Positions 1 through 9,794 of a DNA stretch of 44,261 nt are shown one piece after another; position 1 is the stretch's first letter, and each line of letters begins with the position of its first letter. The position numbers were made by a program, and so were the translations under genes. The notes beneath the pieces were generated by a model. It was not told the DNA's origin and ran no database searches. It saw nothing but the letters and a program-made list of their open reading frames with translations. The stretch comes from Nitrincola schmidtii (lineage in GTDB: Bacteria; Pseudomonadota; Gammaproteobacteria; Pseudomonadales; Balneatricaceae), in the NCBI RefSeq assembly GCF_008973715.1, contig NZ_WBOL01000019.1:1-44261 (forward strand), written 5' to 3'.

Positions 1-43
1 AAATAATCTGTTGCCAGGTGTGTTGCTTGGTTTGGTTGCTCAT
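1..43 (-). CDS. tnpA: IS66 accessory protein TnpA, N-terminal fragment
   Basis: An ATG at 43-41 opens 14 codons (MSNQTKQHTWQQII) before the window ends. GGAGG lies 6 nt upstream. The start resembles IS66 TnpA (OrfA) proteins, small accessory proteins with a conserved tryptophan-rich N-terminus. The right-hand copy (44219-44261) encodes the same residues with two changes (Q7R, T9I), so these are two distinct IS copies and not one sequence read twice. Only 14 residues are visible, so the assignment depends on the flanking IS terminus. Confidence 0.6.
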   Translation of the reverse strand, partial: MSNQTKQHTWQQII

Positions 44-78
44 ACCGACCTCCATCGATTAAAAGTGATGGAGGTAGT
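44..78 (-). promoter_or_regulatory. Hairpin masking the IS tnpA ribosome-binding site
   Basis: On the minus strand CCTCCATC pairs with GATGGAGG across a loop of about 10 nt, and the second arm contains the GGAGG Shine-Dalgarno of tnpA. Pairing would hide the site in any mRNA reading through from outside, a known way for insertion sequences to limit transposition. In the right copy the arm is TCTCCATC, which still pairs through a T-G wobble. Confidence 0.5.
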
Positions 79-146
79 TTGAAGCGATTAATTCTTAAAT
101 TGTAGGTGCTGTTTTATGGGCGCATACGAAGAGGGGGTCTAGTTAA

Positions 147-1562
147 TTAACGATTAATACGTTTTTTTAACTCCACCGTGAATCTCAGTGTTTCACTGCC
201 CCCAGCGGGCAGGTGCATCTGCCCTGTGAGTTTTCCTGCGCCATCATCTTTCATAGGATGAGTGGCATCACGTAATGACCATTCTTGTTGAAAGCCAACG
301 CTAATATCAAGGCTACGGCCTTCATTACCTGCGTTAGTGACAGTGACTTCCTGTTGAATGGTGACACTATCAAAGCCATCACTGAACAGGGTTTGACGAC
401 GCTGTATGTTCAAATCAAAGGCGCGTCCTAAGGCCAGTTCTGCTGTTTCTCCAGTCGCTAAGTTACGCAGATTCGCGGCACCAATGAACTGCATCTCTCC
501 TTGTCGATCAGGACGAAAAACCCGTGCTTGTCCTGCGGGTAATGGCGCGTTTTGATCCTTTAACTTGGGCGCATCAAATACCAAGCTGATATCTGCCTGT
601 GCTTGATGTCGCTGTTGATCCAATGCCGGCCAAATGGAAAAATGATGTTGGTAACGCAGCGTTGCTTCAACATCAGCCAGTTGTATTAAAGGAAGTTGCT
701 TTGTTTCGTTAGGCTGAAAGGAAACTGGGTGAGGAAGTCGATACAGATAAAAATCTTGAACCGATTCCGCTGCTTGCTCGGGCATACTGCCTAACGCATC
801 ATTCATGGCCATGGCACGCATCATGACAGGTTGGCGTTGATCCGGTGCATTAATGTCGCCCGCCATCAGTCGCAGTTCCGCGTTAGTAAAATGACCACCG
901 CTATGGTTATATACCGATGCTAGGCCTTCAACGGCTAGCGATTTACCTGGTGCATCTAAGGTCATGACGTAATCCATCTTCCAACCTAACCCCGACGTCA
1001 GGTAGCTCAATATGGCTGTCGAATCTTGTTCTGTTCCTGCGCTGGTAAAGTGAATACTGTCTTGACCTTGTAGGTTGCTGGGTAATTCAGCGGGGAAAAT
1101 AAAGCGCCATTCTCTGGTCTGAAGCGGAATGGACTCGATCTGTCCCTCTCGACGAATCAGCGCATGGCTTCCATCGACACTGAGCAATTCGACACGACTG
1201 ATGGTTTCTTGCCCTGTGCTCGTGTTGAGTCGGGCGACGTTTAGTGTCTCGCCAACATAGGCTTGAAGCAGGGATAGGAAGTTAAGGGAAGAGCGTGAAA
1301 TTCCCTGCTCTAGAATCTGCCCTGCGTTTTGAATTCTCAAGGTTTCAGGCAGTATAGCGGGGCTCATATTCTGAACTTGAACCTGTTCGCCAGCATTCAG
1401 AACTGATAGTTGTCTGTGATCTTCAACCACAGCAAAATCTTGGTTGTACACCGTTAGTTTGAGCTGTGTCTGTTCTGCTTCTGTTAGAAGCGTTGCCTGA
1501 ATAGGAAAGGTAAACAGACTGGCTGCCATTAACAGGGGTAACAGTTTCATTCCTTGGGCCAT
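147..1562 (-). CDS. DUF4139 domain secreted protein
   Basis: The 471-aa product has a clear N-terminal signal peptide (about residues 5-24, leucine/alanine rich, ending near QAT) and is otherwise soluble, so it should be periplasmic or surface-exposed. The N-terminal half has the LTVYNQDFAVV opening of DUF4139 proteins. The middle has the family motif LSYLTSGLGWKMDY (around 190), followed by a beta-rich C-terminal half. The molecular role of the family is not known. The next gene upstream is the pseudokinase-FGE gene, 72 bp away on the same strand. The ATG used has AAGAGA about 7 nt upstream; the in-frame ATG four codons later (MKLLPLL) would give a neater signal peptide and is possible. The IS66 end lies just beyond the stop codon, which is intact. 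Confidence 0.75.
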   Translation of the reverse strand: MAQGMKLLPLLMAASLFTFPIQATLLTEAEQTQLKLTVYNQDFAVVEDHRQLSVLNAGEQVQVQNMSPAILPETLRIQNAGQILEQGISRSSLNFLSLLQAYVGETLNVARLNTSTGQETISRVELLSVDGSHALIRREGQIESIPLQTREWRFIFPAELPSNLQGQDSIHFTSAGTEQDSTAILSYLTSGLGWKMDYVMTLDAPGKSLAVEGLASVYNHSGGHFTNAELRLMAGDINAPDQRQPVMMRAMAMNDALGSMPEQAAESVQDFYLYRLPHPVSFQPNETKQLPLIQLADVEATLRYQHHFSIWPALDQQRHQAQADISLVFDAPKLKDQNAPLPAGQARVFRPDRQGEMQFIGAANLRNLATGETAELALGRAFDLNIQRRQTLFSDGFDSVTIQQEVTVTNAGNEGRSLDISVGFQQEWSLRDATHPMKDDGAGKLTGQMHLPAGGSETLRFTVELKKRINR

Positions 1563-1634
1563 GATAAAATCTCTTGTTTGGAGGCTTTAGTTAAAGCGTT
1601 TCTAGGACGTTAATCTAATAGTTCTAATGAATAT

Positions 1635-3725
1635 TTAGGGAGCTTCGTGTAAATCTACCGCAACTCTAAAACCAAAGGTGTGTTGGCGAAGATTGATTTC
1701 TTGTCGATAGCGGCTAGATGAACGAATCACACGGGGGATATCAAACCAAGATCCGCCACGCAGAACCCTTAGGTTACAATTACCCATGTGCATGGCCGAA
1801 CCATCTTCAGGTGCCGAGGTATAATGGTCACTGTAGCAATCTTCGACCCATTCTTCGACATTGCCATGCATATCCTGTAAACCCCAAGCATTCGCGGGGA
1901 GTTGACCGACAGGTGCTGTTTGCTGACCATCCCATTGTGTTCCACAACCATCACAAACGGCCATGCCCGGTTCCAGCTCATTACCCCACCACCATGCGGA
2001 ACCCGTTCCTGCACGCGCGGCATATTCCCATTCCGCTTCAGTCGGTAGACGATAGGGTTGTCCCGTTACATCCCTTAGCCAACGGGCATAGTCGCGAGCA
2101 TCTTCCCAACTGACATTGATGACAGGGCGATCACCACGCCCCCAGCCGGCATCATCAGGTAAGTCGCGTCCTGTCGCTGCAGCAAATTGATCATATTCAG
2201 CAAAGGTGACCTCATGAACTCCGATGGCAAAGCGATACTCAAAAATAATCTCTCGCACGGGTCGTTCATTATCGTCGCCAATACGATTCAGGTCGCCCAT
2301 TAAAAATTCACCCTGTGGTAACTCCTGCATCATCGGTGCAACGCCGCTCTCACCAAAGAAATCTTGGAAGCGGATCAATGATTCTGGACTTTCAGTATCT
2401 TGAAGGGTCTGTCTATTGGTCGGTTGAGCCGCTACTGGTTGGTAGCTAGCCTGCGTATCATTATTCTCGGCAAGAAGATCATCTATTTCCATTGCGGGTT
2501 CAGGTGATTCGTCAATTTCAGGAGCTGACAGTGGCTGCTGTTGTAATGCTTCCAGCATCGCTTGAGTGCTAATTAACTCATTTTCAAGGCGAAGGATTTC
2601 GTTGGTAAATTGAGTGGTATTCGGTCTTAACATTAAGCTGATGAGAAGTCCCAGAAGTAAACCTGCAAAAAACAACGATAGCATTCGTGTTTTGTTACCA
2701 AAACCTTGAGTCAGTTTGGATAAGCGCGAAAACGGCTTTATTAACCCACTGGGGAGTTTGCTGATAAGCCAGTGATCACTGGATTTGTTGTTTCCATCTT
2801 CAACATCCGAACGTTGCTCATTAGTTTGATCTGTCGTGTCAGCATCGACGGAAGACTGCTCATCTGAATCCGCTTCTGAATCTTTAGCAGACAAAGCGTA
2901 GAGTTGCTTCAACAGTACCATAGCGTTTGCCGGACGGGTGTCTTGATCAGGGCTTAATGCGGCCTGCAGATACTGCCATTGGTGCTCATCCAATTGAGTG
3001 GGTGCTTTCAGTTCACGTTGGAAGCGAGATTTTTCATCGTCATTGAGTAAAAAAGCAGGCTTGCCTGAGTAAAGATGATAAATCATCGCAGCAAAGGCAT
3101 ATAGGTCGGACTTTTGGGTGGTCGGTAGTGGATCAAAACCTTCGGGTGCTTGATATTGACGATAACGAGGTTCGCCAGGAATTAAGTCTAGAAATTCATC
3201 AACAATATGCCGCCAACCCAACATCATCACTCGAACACCTTTGCCAGAGCTGATAAAAATGAGTTCTGGCGAAAGGCTAGAGTGGCTTTTACGCGTGTCG
3301 CGATGGAACGCATCTAGCGCCTTGCCGATTTGAATAACTAGACCTTGTTTTTGCTCCGGTTTCAGTTTTTGCGCTTGATTGTTATCCAGCATTTTTGCGA
3401 GTGTGAGGCCATCAATGGACTCGAATGCAACAAAGATAGCACCCTTATGAGAGAATAAACCATAGCAGTCTAACGCATTAGGGTGTTTGCACTTGCGTGC
3501 TAAAATCACCAGTTTTCGCAGTTCTTCCACACAAGATTGCTGTCGGCTTAAGACATCAGGGAGGAACAGTAACATGACTTCAGTTTTAGATGATGTCGCT
3601 AAATCCTCTGCCTTCCAGCAACTGCCATAAGGATGCTCGCCTAAAGAAGACAGCAATCGAAATCGGTGTCTCTCAGGGCCTACAATGGCATCACTTTTGA
3701 GTGTGGAAAGGATTGATTCGGCCAT
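1635..3725 (-). CDS. Membrane pseudokinase fused to an FGE/sulfatase-modifying-type domain
   Basis: This 696-aa protein has three parts. Residues about 15-280 have a Ser/Thr-kinase fold, but the catalytic signatures are lost: no VAIK lysine is seen (TEVMLLFLP), the HRD loop reads HSSLSPE without the aspartate, and the DFG site reads VMMLGW. An acidic linker and one membrane segment (about 347-366) follow. Residues about 465-692 form a formylglycine-generating-enzyme-like (SUMF1/EgtB/PvdO) domain, with MPQGEFLMG-like (LPQGEFLMG), RLPTEAEWEYAAR, GNVEEWVED and LRGGSW motifs. By orientation the kinase part should be cytoplasmic and the FGE part periplasmic. It starts 1 bp after the kdsA stop, so translation is probably coupled. 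No sulfatase lies nearby, so the FGE-like domain may modify or bind something else. The catalytic loss is read by eye. Confidence 0.75.
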   Translation of the reverse strand: MAESILSTLKSDAIVGPERHRFRLLSSLGEHPYGSCWKAEDLATSSKTEVMLLFLPDVLSRQQSCVEELRKLVILARKCKHPNALDCYGLFSHKGAIFVAFESIDGLTLAKMLDNNQAQKLKPEQKQGLVIQIGKALDAFHRDTRKSHSSLSPELIFISSGKGVRVMMLGWRHIVDEFLDLIPGEPRYRQYQAPEGFDPLPTTQKSDLYAFAAMIYHLYSGKPAFLLNDDEKSRFQRELKAPTQLDEHQWQYLQAALSPDQDTRPANAMVLLKQLYALSAKDSEADSDEQSSVDADTTDQTNEQRSDVEDGNNKSSDHWLISKLPSGLIKPFSRLSKLTQGFGNKTRMLSLFFAGLLLGLLISLMLRPNTTQFTNEILRLENELISTQAMLEALQQQPLSAPEIDESPEPAMEIDDLLAENNDTQASYQPVAAQPTNRQTLQDTESPESLIRFQDFFGESGVAPMMQELPQGEFLMGDLNRIGDDNERPVREIIFEYRFAIGVHEVTFAEYDQFAAATGRDLPDDAGWGRGDRPVINVSWEDARDYARWLRDVTGQPYRLPTEAEWEYAARAGTGSAWWWGNELEPGMAVCDGCGTQWDGQQTAPVGQLPANAWGLQDMHGNVEEWVEDCYSDHYTSAPEDGSAMHMGNCNLRVLRGGSWFDIPRVIRSSSRYRQEINLRQHTFGFRVAVDLHEAP

Positions 3726-3726
3726 G

Positions 3727-4602
<876 letters not shown>

Positions 4603-4673
4603 CTACATTATAGGAAGGCAAGTTAAACAAGTCTTCCTTATTGAGTCGATTAAGGTTTAAGACGTTGCTGAAT

Positions 4674-5627
4674 TCATGAGTAAATACTAGCCGTTAGTAG
4701 TTCAGCGCAAAACCAAAGCGCAGCGGCAAGGTAAATTAAACAAAGTGTCGCTCTAAATCTAAAGCGTTTGACCAGTTTTTCCTCATCTTGAGTAGAGATG
4801 AGCAATGGGTGGCCAGGTAAACCGGGATTGGACAAGGTATGCATATCGGGAAGATCTAATGACGCTTGTCGTTGTTTTTGTGCTTCTATACGAGCAGCGT
4901 CACGAACGTTTTGCCATTCGGTATCCGATAGTAGTTTGGCTCCCGGTGTTCCGAAACGTATCAATAGATCTTGATAATTTGCTTTCCAATCCCGAATAAT
5001 TTGAGCTTGTAATTGCTCTATATTAGCTACTCCTCGACCTCCGCCAACCGTCTGAAAAGTACCGAGTGCATAGACTTTTTCATGCTCTAAAATGAGGGTT
5101 TCAATATAACGATATCGAGTGCCTAGGGGGATGCCTGCTGCTATTGTTAGTGGTCTAGTTAGAAAGCTGCCGGTGTGAGTGTGAGTCGTCGTGTTAAGAT
5201 TGGGGTTAGGCGTGTTGCCATACCATACTCTGTGTTGCACGGCATCTATCTCAGCTTTTGCAGGATCGATAAGGCAAACCCCTGTGCCGTCATCTACCTG
5301 AAACCATTGCTCGGAGGTACCTCGATGTTCACTACTCCAGCGGTTTTTTCGACTAGAGCTTTGACGGTCTACCCGATATCGGTACCAAACACAGGGTCTG
5401 CCCGATAATGGAGCTTCTAATAAACCTCCTTCACCGCCAACCACATGTCCAATGATTTCCACATAGCCTTGCGGTGCCGAGCGTATGAGTGCCGTTGGTG
5501 TGTCGGTAATGAGTCGATAGCGACGAAGATGACGAAACATAAACCATGCAGCAGCCAGCATGCTGGCAGAGCAAACGATGATCCCAAGCCAAAATTCTTG
5601 TTGGTCTATATGTAAGTTCAATAACAT
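4674..5627 (-). CDS. GIDE-domain membrane protein (E3-ligase-like family)
   Basis: The 317-aa protein has a membrane segment at each end (about 13-31 and 295-312) and a soluble middle. The middle shows the GIDE-type pattern: GHVVGGEGGLLEAPLSGRPCVWYRYRV (in part), SEQWFQVDDGTGVCLIDP, GTRYRYIETLILEHEKVYALGTF. Bacterial members are often annotated as E3 ubiquitin ligase-like because of similarity to mitochondrial MUL1, but no RING finger is present, so ligase activity should not be assumed. It is directly downstream of lemA (17-bp gap), a pairing common in bacteria. Function is unknown; envelope stress or membrane homeostasis is a guess. No strong Shine-Dalgarno is seen, consistent with coupling to lemA. 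Confidence 0.75.
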   Translation of the reverse strand: MLLNLHIDQQEFWLGIIVCSASMLAAAWFMFRHLRRYRLITDTPTALIRSAPQGYVEIIGHVVGGEGGLLEAPLSGRPCVWYRYRVDRQSSSRKNRWSSEHRGTSEQWFQVDDGTGVCLIDPAKAEIDAVQHRVWYGNTPNPNLNTTTHTHTGSFLTRPLTIAAGIPLGTRYRYIETLILEHEKVYALGTFQTVGGGRGVANIEQLQAQIIRDWKANYQDLLIRFGTPGAKLLSDTEWQNVRDAARIEAQKQRQASLDLPDMHTLSNPGLPGHPLLISTQDEEKLVKRFRFRATLCLIYLAAALWFCAELLTASIYS

Positions 5628-5644
5628 AAAAACCCAGTATTGGC

Positions 5645-6217
5645 TTAGCTAAATAATTGTTTCATGTTGACGTCTTTTAGTTCTGCTTCTTCAAACTCCA
5701 ACAGCGTGGCAGCGGTAAAGCCTAAGCGTTTCGCCACGATAATATCGGGGAATTGCTCTATGCGGATGTTCAAATGGTTTACAGAGTCGTTATAAAACTC
5801 ACGACGATCAGCAATACCTGATTCTAACGATGAAATTCGGGAATGAAGGTGTTGAAAGGATTCACTGGCTCGTAATTCAGGGTAGGCTTCAGCAACCGCG
5901 AATAAATTACCTAAGCCAAAGCGCATTTGCGTTTCAGCCTGTCCCAGTGCTTTGACGTTACCGCTTTCTCTCGCTTCTGAAACCGCAGCACGGGCTTGCA
6001 TGACACGTTCAAGCGTTTGTTGTTCGAATTCCATATGTTGCTTGCAGGTTTCAACCAGTTTCGGCAATTCATCATGCCGTTGCTTCAGTAACACATCGAT
6101 ATTCGACCAAGCTCTACTCACGTTATGCTTCAATCTAACAAGATTGTTGTAGATGAATATGCCATACAAGATAACGAGTGTTAGTAGAACTAGCACGATC
6201 AACCAAAAAGGATCCAT
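5645..6217 (-). CDS. lemA: LemA family protein
   Basis: The 190-aa protein has one N-terminal membrane segment (about 4-24) followed by a long helical cytoplasmic or periplasmic domain. The family signature is plain: YNNLVRLKHNVSRAWSNIDVLLKQRHDELPKLVE (quoted here only as the segments YNNLVRLK, AWSNIDVLLKQR and LPKLVE), then ETQMRFGLGNLFAVAEAYPELRAS-type text around 105-128. The biochemical role of LemA proteins is not settled. It has GGAG 8 nt before the ATG. It lies between the DUF2788 gene and the GIDE gene, all on the minus strand with small gaps, so a three-gene unit is likely. Confidence 0.9.
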   Translation of the reverse strand: MDPFWLIVLVLLTLVILYGIFIYNNLVRLKHNVSRAWSNIDVLLKQRHDELPKLVETCKQHMEFEQQTLERVMQARAAVSEARESGNVKALGQAETQMRFGLGNLFAVAEAYPELRASESFQHLHSRISSLESGIADRREFYNDSVNHLNIRIEQFPDIIVAKRLGFTAATLLEFEEAELKDVNMKQLFS

Positions 6218-6260
6218 AGAAACAACTCCACTAGGTTTGTATGGAATAACTATAGCTTAA

Positions 6261-6461
6261 TCAAAGATCCATGAGATAGACAATCAAGTTTTTAATCAAG
6301 AAAACACCTAATCCAAGTCCCAAAGCAAGAAATAATATAAAGGTACCAAACTTGCCTGCTTTCGACTTTTTGGCTAAGTCATAAATGATAAAAAAGATAA
6401 AAGCAGCAAACACAGCTAAACCAACGTTCAATGCAATGGCTTCGATTTCAGCTAGACGCAT
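6261..6461 (-). CDS. DUF2788 small membrane protein
   Basis: The 66-aa protein has two predicted membrane helices (about 8-27 and 40-60) joined by a short basic loop, YDLAKKSKAGKFGTF. That loop and the NVGLAVF and FLALGLGLG segments match DUF2788, a small inner-membrane family of gammaproteobacteria with no known function. The start has AGAGGA 5 nt upstream. It is the first gene of the apparent DUF2788-lemA-GIDE unit. A TACAAT hexamer about 50 nt upstream could be its -10. Confidence 0.75.
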   Translation of the reverse strand: MRLAEIEAIALNVGLAVFAAFIFFIIYDLAKKSKAGKFGTFILFLALGLGLGVFLIKNLIVYLMDL

Positions 6462-6593
6462 GAGGATCCTCTTAAGATGACATGAATGAGTATTCGATCA
6501 GCACGATATTGTACCTAGGACAACACGGCGACAGCGAAAAAAATTCAAATATTGCAATAATATTTGATTATAGGCTTATGCTGGTGAAAACGA

Positions 6594-9500
6594 TCATTTT
6601 ATTGGCTGATAGGCTGCTAACCAATCGATAAAATATTTACCAGGAACTGGTTTGCAGAAGAAATAGCCTTGGAGGTACTCACAGCCTAAGCTTAATAAAA
6701 GCTTACGTTGTTCGTCAGTCTCCACCCCTTCTGCTATCAACCGCAACTTTAGGCTTCTGGCCATTGAGATGATGGCTTCTACTAATAATGAATCGTCACT
6801 ATTGACCGTCATTTCACTGATAAATTCCCTGTCAATTTTAAGCATATCGATAGGGAAACGTTTTAGGTAACTGAGTGCTGAATAGCCCGTACCAAAATCA
6901 TCGATGGCTAAATGAACGCCCATGTTGCTAAACGATTGAAGCCAAGCGATGGTGGTATCGCTGTTGTCTAGTAACATGCCTTCAGTTATTTCGAGTACTA
7001 GCTCATTCGCCGGAAAATGTGATTGCTCGAGAATCCGTTTTAGAGAACTGGCATCCAATCCTAAATCACGTTGGCGCCCGGAAATATTCACGGATAGATA
7101 GAGCTTAATACCCTGCTGGCGCCATAAGTTGACTTGTTGGCAAGCGGTTTCCAGTACCCACTGACCGATAGGGCCAATCAAGCCAGTATCTTCAGCTAGA
7201 GGAATGAACTTATCGGGTGGCACCATGCCGAGTGTTGGGTGATGCCAGCGCAATAGTGCTTCAACGCCCGTCACCCTTCCTGTATTGGCCTTAACCAGTG
7301 GTTGATAAAAGACTTCCAGTTGACCTTTATCTAAGGCTAAACGTAAGTCTTGCTCCATCTCCATCAGGGTATTGGCTTGCTCTTGTAAACTGCCGGTAAA
7401 GAATTGGAAGCGATTACGCCCAGTTTGCTTAGCTCGATACATCGCAAGATCCGCATTGCGAAGTAGGGTATCAGGATCATCTGACTCACCGGGAAATAGG
7501 GTCAAACCTATGCTGGCGCCAATCACTATTTCTCGACCTGCGAGTGTAAAGGGTTCAGATAAGCGTCGAATTATTTTCTCAGCAATCAGAGTAGCCGCGC
7601 GTTCTGATTGAATGTTATGTAATAAAATGACAAATTCATCTCCACCAAAGCGTGCCACCGTATCGCTTTCACGGACACAGTTGCTCAGTCTTTTGGCGAC
7701 CTGAACGAGTAATTCATCACCATACTCGTGCCCAAGCGTGTCATTAACATATTTAAAGCGATCCAAGTCGATAAAGAGTACCGAGATGATTTGTTGATCT
7801 CTTTCGGCGGTATGGATGGCCACTTCCAAACGATCGAGCAGTAAATTACGATTAGGCAGTTGAGTTAGTGCATCATAATAGGCTTGATGACGAATATGGG
7901 CTTCAGCCTCTTTACGGTTAGTGATGTCAGAAAAGACTGAAACATACTCCGTAGCATTACCGTCATCATCATGTAGCGCTGAAATTGAAAGCCATTCTGG
8001 GTAAACGCTGCCATTTTTTCGACGGTTCCAAATTTCGCCTGACCAACAGCCTGTCGTTGTGAGTGTTTCCCACATACTTTCATAGAAATCACGATCATGT
8101 CGACCAGAGCTTAGCATACTGGGATTTTTACCTTTGACTTCATCAGCCGTGTATCCAGTAATACGCTCAAAGGCGCGGTTAACCACTTTGATAAGACCCT
8201 TGTGGTCGGCAATCATGATCGCTTCATTACTGGTTTCAAAGACGGCAGCAACCATGCGAAGCTGCTCTTCTGCGTTCAGTCGCTCGGTAATGTCCTCCTT
8301 AACTGCAATGAAATGACTAATCGTGCCGGTATCATCGCGCAAAGGAGAGATAGAGGTAGAGTCCCAAAATAACGAGCCATCTTTTTTACGATTGAGTAGC
8401 TGTCCTGTCCAGGTTTTGCCTTCACGAAGGACGTTCCACATCTCAATAAACAAGCTGGCCGGCATTTCTCCCGATTTTAAGATGTTATTGTTTTGACCCA
8501 AGAGTTCATCGGATAGATAACCTGTCATTTCAGATAGCTTCGGATTGATATATTCAATAACCCCTTCGGTGTCAGTAATCATAACGGCCGAAGGACTTTG
8601 TTCTAGAGCACGTCCTAACTGTCTGAGGCGTAAATGGGTTTGTTGCATTTCGGTGATATTGGTTCTGACACTGGCAATCCCCCCTTCAGCCGTTAGATTA
8701 TTGCTTGCTTGATACCAGCGTCCATCAGGGGTTTGTTCTAGATAGTTTTGGGTTGTATCCAGTGTGTTTGAAATATCGGCAGAGGTTGTCACTCCGAACT
8801 GCTTGTTCAGTCGTTGCTGGGAAGCCCAATCTAAAGAGTCCAGCTCTTTCAACCAAGGATAAAAGGATTGCCAGCGCTGATTGAACAGAACTAATTTGCC
8901 GTCCTTATCAAAAAGAGCAAACGCTTCCGATAAACTGTTAACGGCATCTTGTAAGCGAGTACGCGCTTGCTCAGAGCGTTCATTGAGTTGCTGTAAGCGT
9001 TTAAACATTCCACCTAACAACAGCATAAGCAGAATACTTAACAGCAAGAGTGTTAGCGTAAAAGCTTCGGCATGCCGAGATCGTTTGTTGTAGTGGCTTT
9101 GATAGCTTTGTTCCAGTGAGCGCAGCAAACTCCGAGTACTAATATTATTGAAGGCATCTCGGTATTGATGGAGGTTGTTCAAGTGGCTTAGGTTTTGATT
9201 TGCCTGAGTTGCAAAGGCAGTTAATGCTGGATGATTATTATCCAAGTTGCTTTTGAAGTGATCAACACTAATGTACAGATCAGTTAACACCCGAGGATCG
9301 GGAAACAGATGATAACGAAATAGTTGACTCATCAAGCGAGCGCTTTCGTCGCGTTGAGGGTGCTCATCATCACGTAACTCTTGCACTAGGTTAGGCATAA
9401 ATAACAATGCATTACGAATAAGCGCAGCATAGAGTTTTATCTCTTCGGTGATGCGCGCTTTCTCTGCTTGAGCCTGAGCGTATTGGTGTAGCAATTCAGA

Positions 9501-9794
9501 AGATTTTTGATCCAGTCCTTGATAGAAGCGGCCGTCTTGATGGATCAATTGAGCAACAAGAGTGTCGATCTCTTTACGCAATTGGACCTGTGTGTCGTAT
9601 TGATTTTGAACGCCTGTTGCAATCAGCAGTGTTTGCTCATCTAGCTTCGAATCCAGCTCGCGTAACTGCAAAAAATGATCTAAGCGTTCAGTATGCTCTA
9701 TTAAACCGATACTCCTCGTTTGAAGGAATAGTGCAATTAAAGCCGAGATCGTCAGGATTAACAGTACTGTGAATGGTCGCATTAACGCTGGCAT
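6594..9794 (-). CDS. Membrane PAS3-GGDEF-EAL cyclic-di-GMP protein
   Basis: The 1066-aa sensor has an N-terminal membrane helix (about 7-27), a largely helical periplasmic region and a second helix (about 243-265). Three PAS/PAC repeats follow (about 285-385, 390-505, 515-630), then GGDEF (motif at 717-721, FGGDEF) and EAL. The inhibitory I-site RESD lies five residues before GGDEF, so the cyclase part looks complete. The EAL part has VEALLRW, LEITEG, AIDDFGTGYSAL and LKIDREF, so phosphodiesterase activity is also plausible. Which activity dominates cannot be told from sequence. The start ATG overlaps the stop of the cytochrome peroxidase gene (TAATG) and has GGAG 8 nt upstream, so the two are translationally coupled. 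Confidence 0.9.
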   Translation of the reverse strand: MPALMRPFTVLLILTISALIALFLQTRSIGLIEHTERLDHFLQLRELDSKLDEQTLLIATGVQNQYDTQVQLRKEIDTLVAQLIHQDGRFYQGLDQKSSELLHQYAQAQAEKARITEEIKLYAALIRNALLFMPNLVQELRDDEHPQRDESARLMSQLFRYHLFPDPRVLTDLYISVDHFKSNLDNNHPALTAFATQANQNLSHLNNLHQYRDAFNNISTRSLLRSLEQSYQSHYNKRSRHAEAFTLTLLLLSILLMLLLGGMFKRLQQLNERSEQARTRLQDAVNSLSEAFALFDKDGKLVLFNQRWQSFYPWLKELDSLDWASQQRLNKQFGVTTSADISNTLDTTQNYLEQTPDGRWYQASNNLTAEGGIASVRTNITEMQQTHLRLRQLGRALEQSPSAVMITDTEGVIEYINPKLSEMTGYLSDELLGQNNNILKSGEMPASLFIEMWNVLREGKTWTGQLLNRKKDGSLFWDSTSISPLRDDTGTISHFIAVKEDITERLNAEEQLRMVAAVFETSNEAIMIADHKGLIKVVNRAFERITGYTADEVKGKNPSMLSSGRHDRDFYESMWETLTTTGCWSGEIWNRRKNGSVYPEWLSISALHDDDGNATEYVSVFSDITNRKEAEAHIRHQAYYDALTQLPNRNLLLDRLEVAIHTAERDQQIISVLFIDLDRFKYVNDTLGHEYGDELLVQVAKRLSNCVRESDTVARFGGDEFVILLHNIQSERAATLIAEKIIRRLSEPFTLAGREIVIGASIGLTLFPGESDDPDTLLRNADLAMYRAKQTGRNRFQFFTGSLQEQANTLMEMEQDLRLALDKGQLEVFYQPLVKANTGRVTGVEALLRWHHPTLGMVPPDKFIPLAEDTGLIGPIGQWVLETACQQVNLWRQQGIKLYLSVNISGRQRDLGLDASSLKRILEQSHFPANELVLEITEGMLLDNSDTTIAWLQSFSNMGVHLAIDDFGTGYSALSYLKRFPIDMLKIDREFISEMTVNSDDSLLVEAIISMARSLKLRLIAEGVETDEQRKLLLSLGCEYLQGYFFCKPVPGKYFIDWLAAYQPIK

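Larger units (their letters stand above)
1..127 (-). mobile_element. Left IS66-family insertion sequence, 5' end only
   Basis: On the minus strand the terminus reads GTATGCGCCCATAAAACAGC from position 127, close to the GTAAGCG ends typical of IS66 elements. An 84-nt leader and the start of a small ORF beginning MSNQTKQHTWQQ follow. The same arrangement occurs at 44135-44261 in the opposite direction. The two leaders have the same length and are nearly identical, apart from a divergent stretch of about 15-20 nt in the middle. The element runs off the window. The outer end lies 19 bp from the stop of the DUF4139 gene, so it does not break that gene. Family assignment rests on the termini and the TnpA-like start only. 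Confidence 0.75.

Noticed and set aside
1718-2113. 131-codon plus-strand ORF inside the FGE domain gene
   Set aside because: It is antisense to a conserved coding domain, has no family likeness and no ribosome site; it is a shadow frame.
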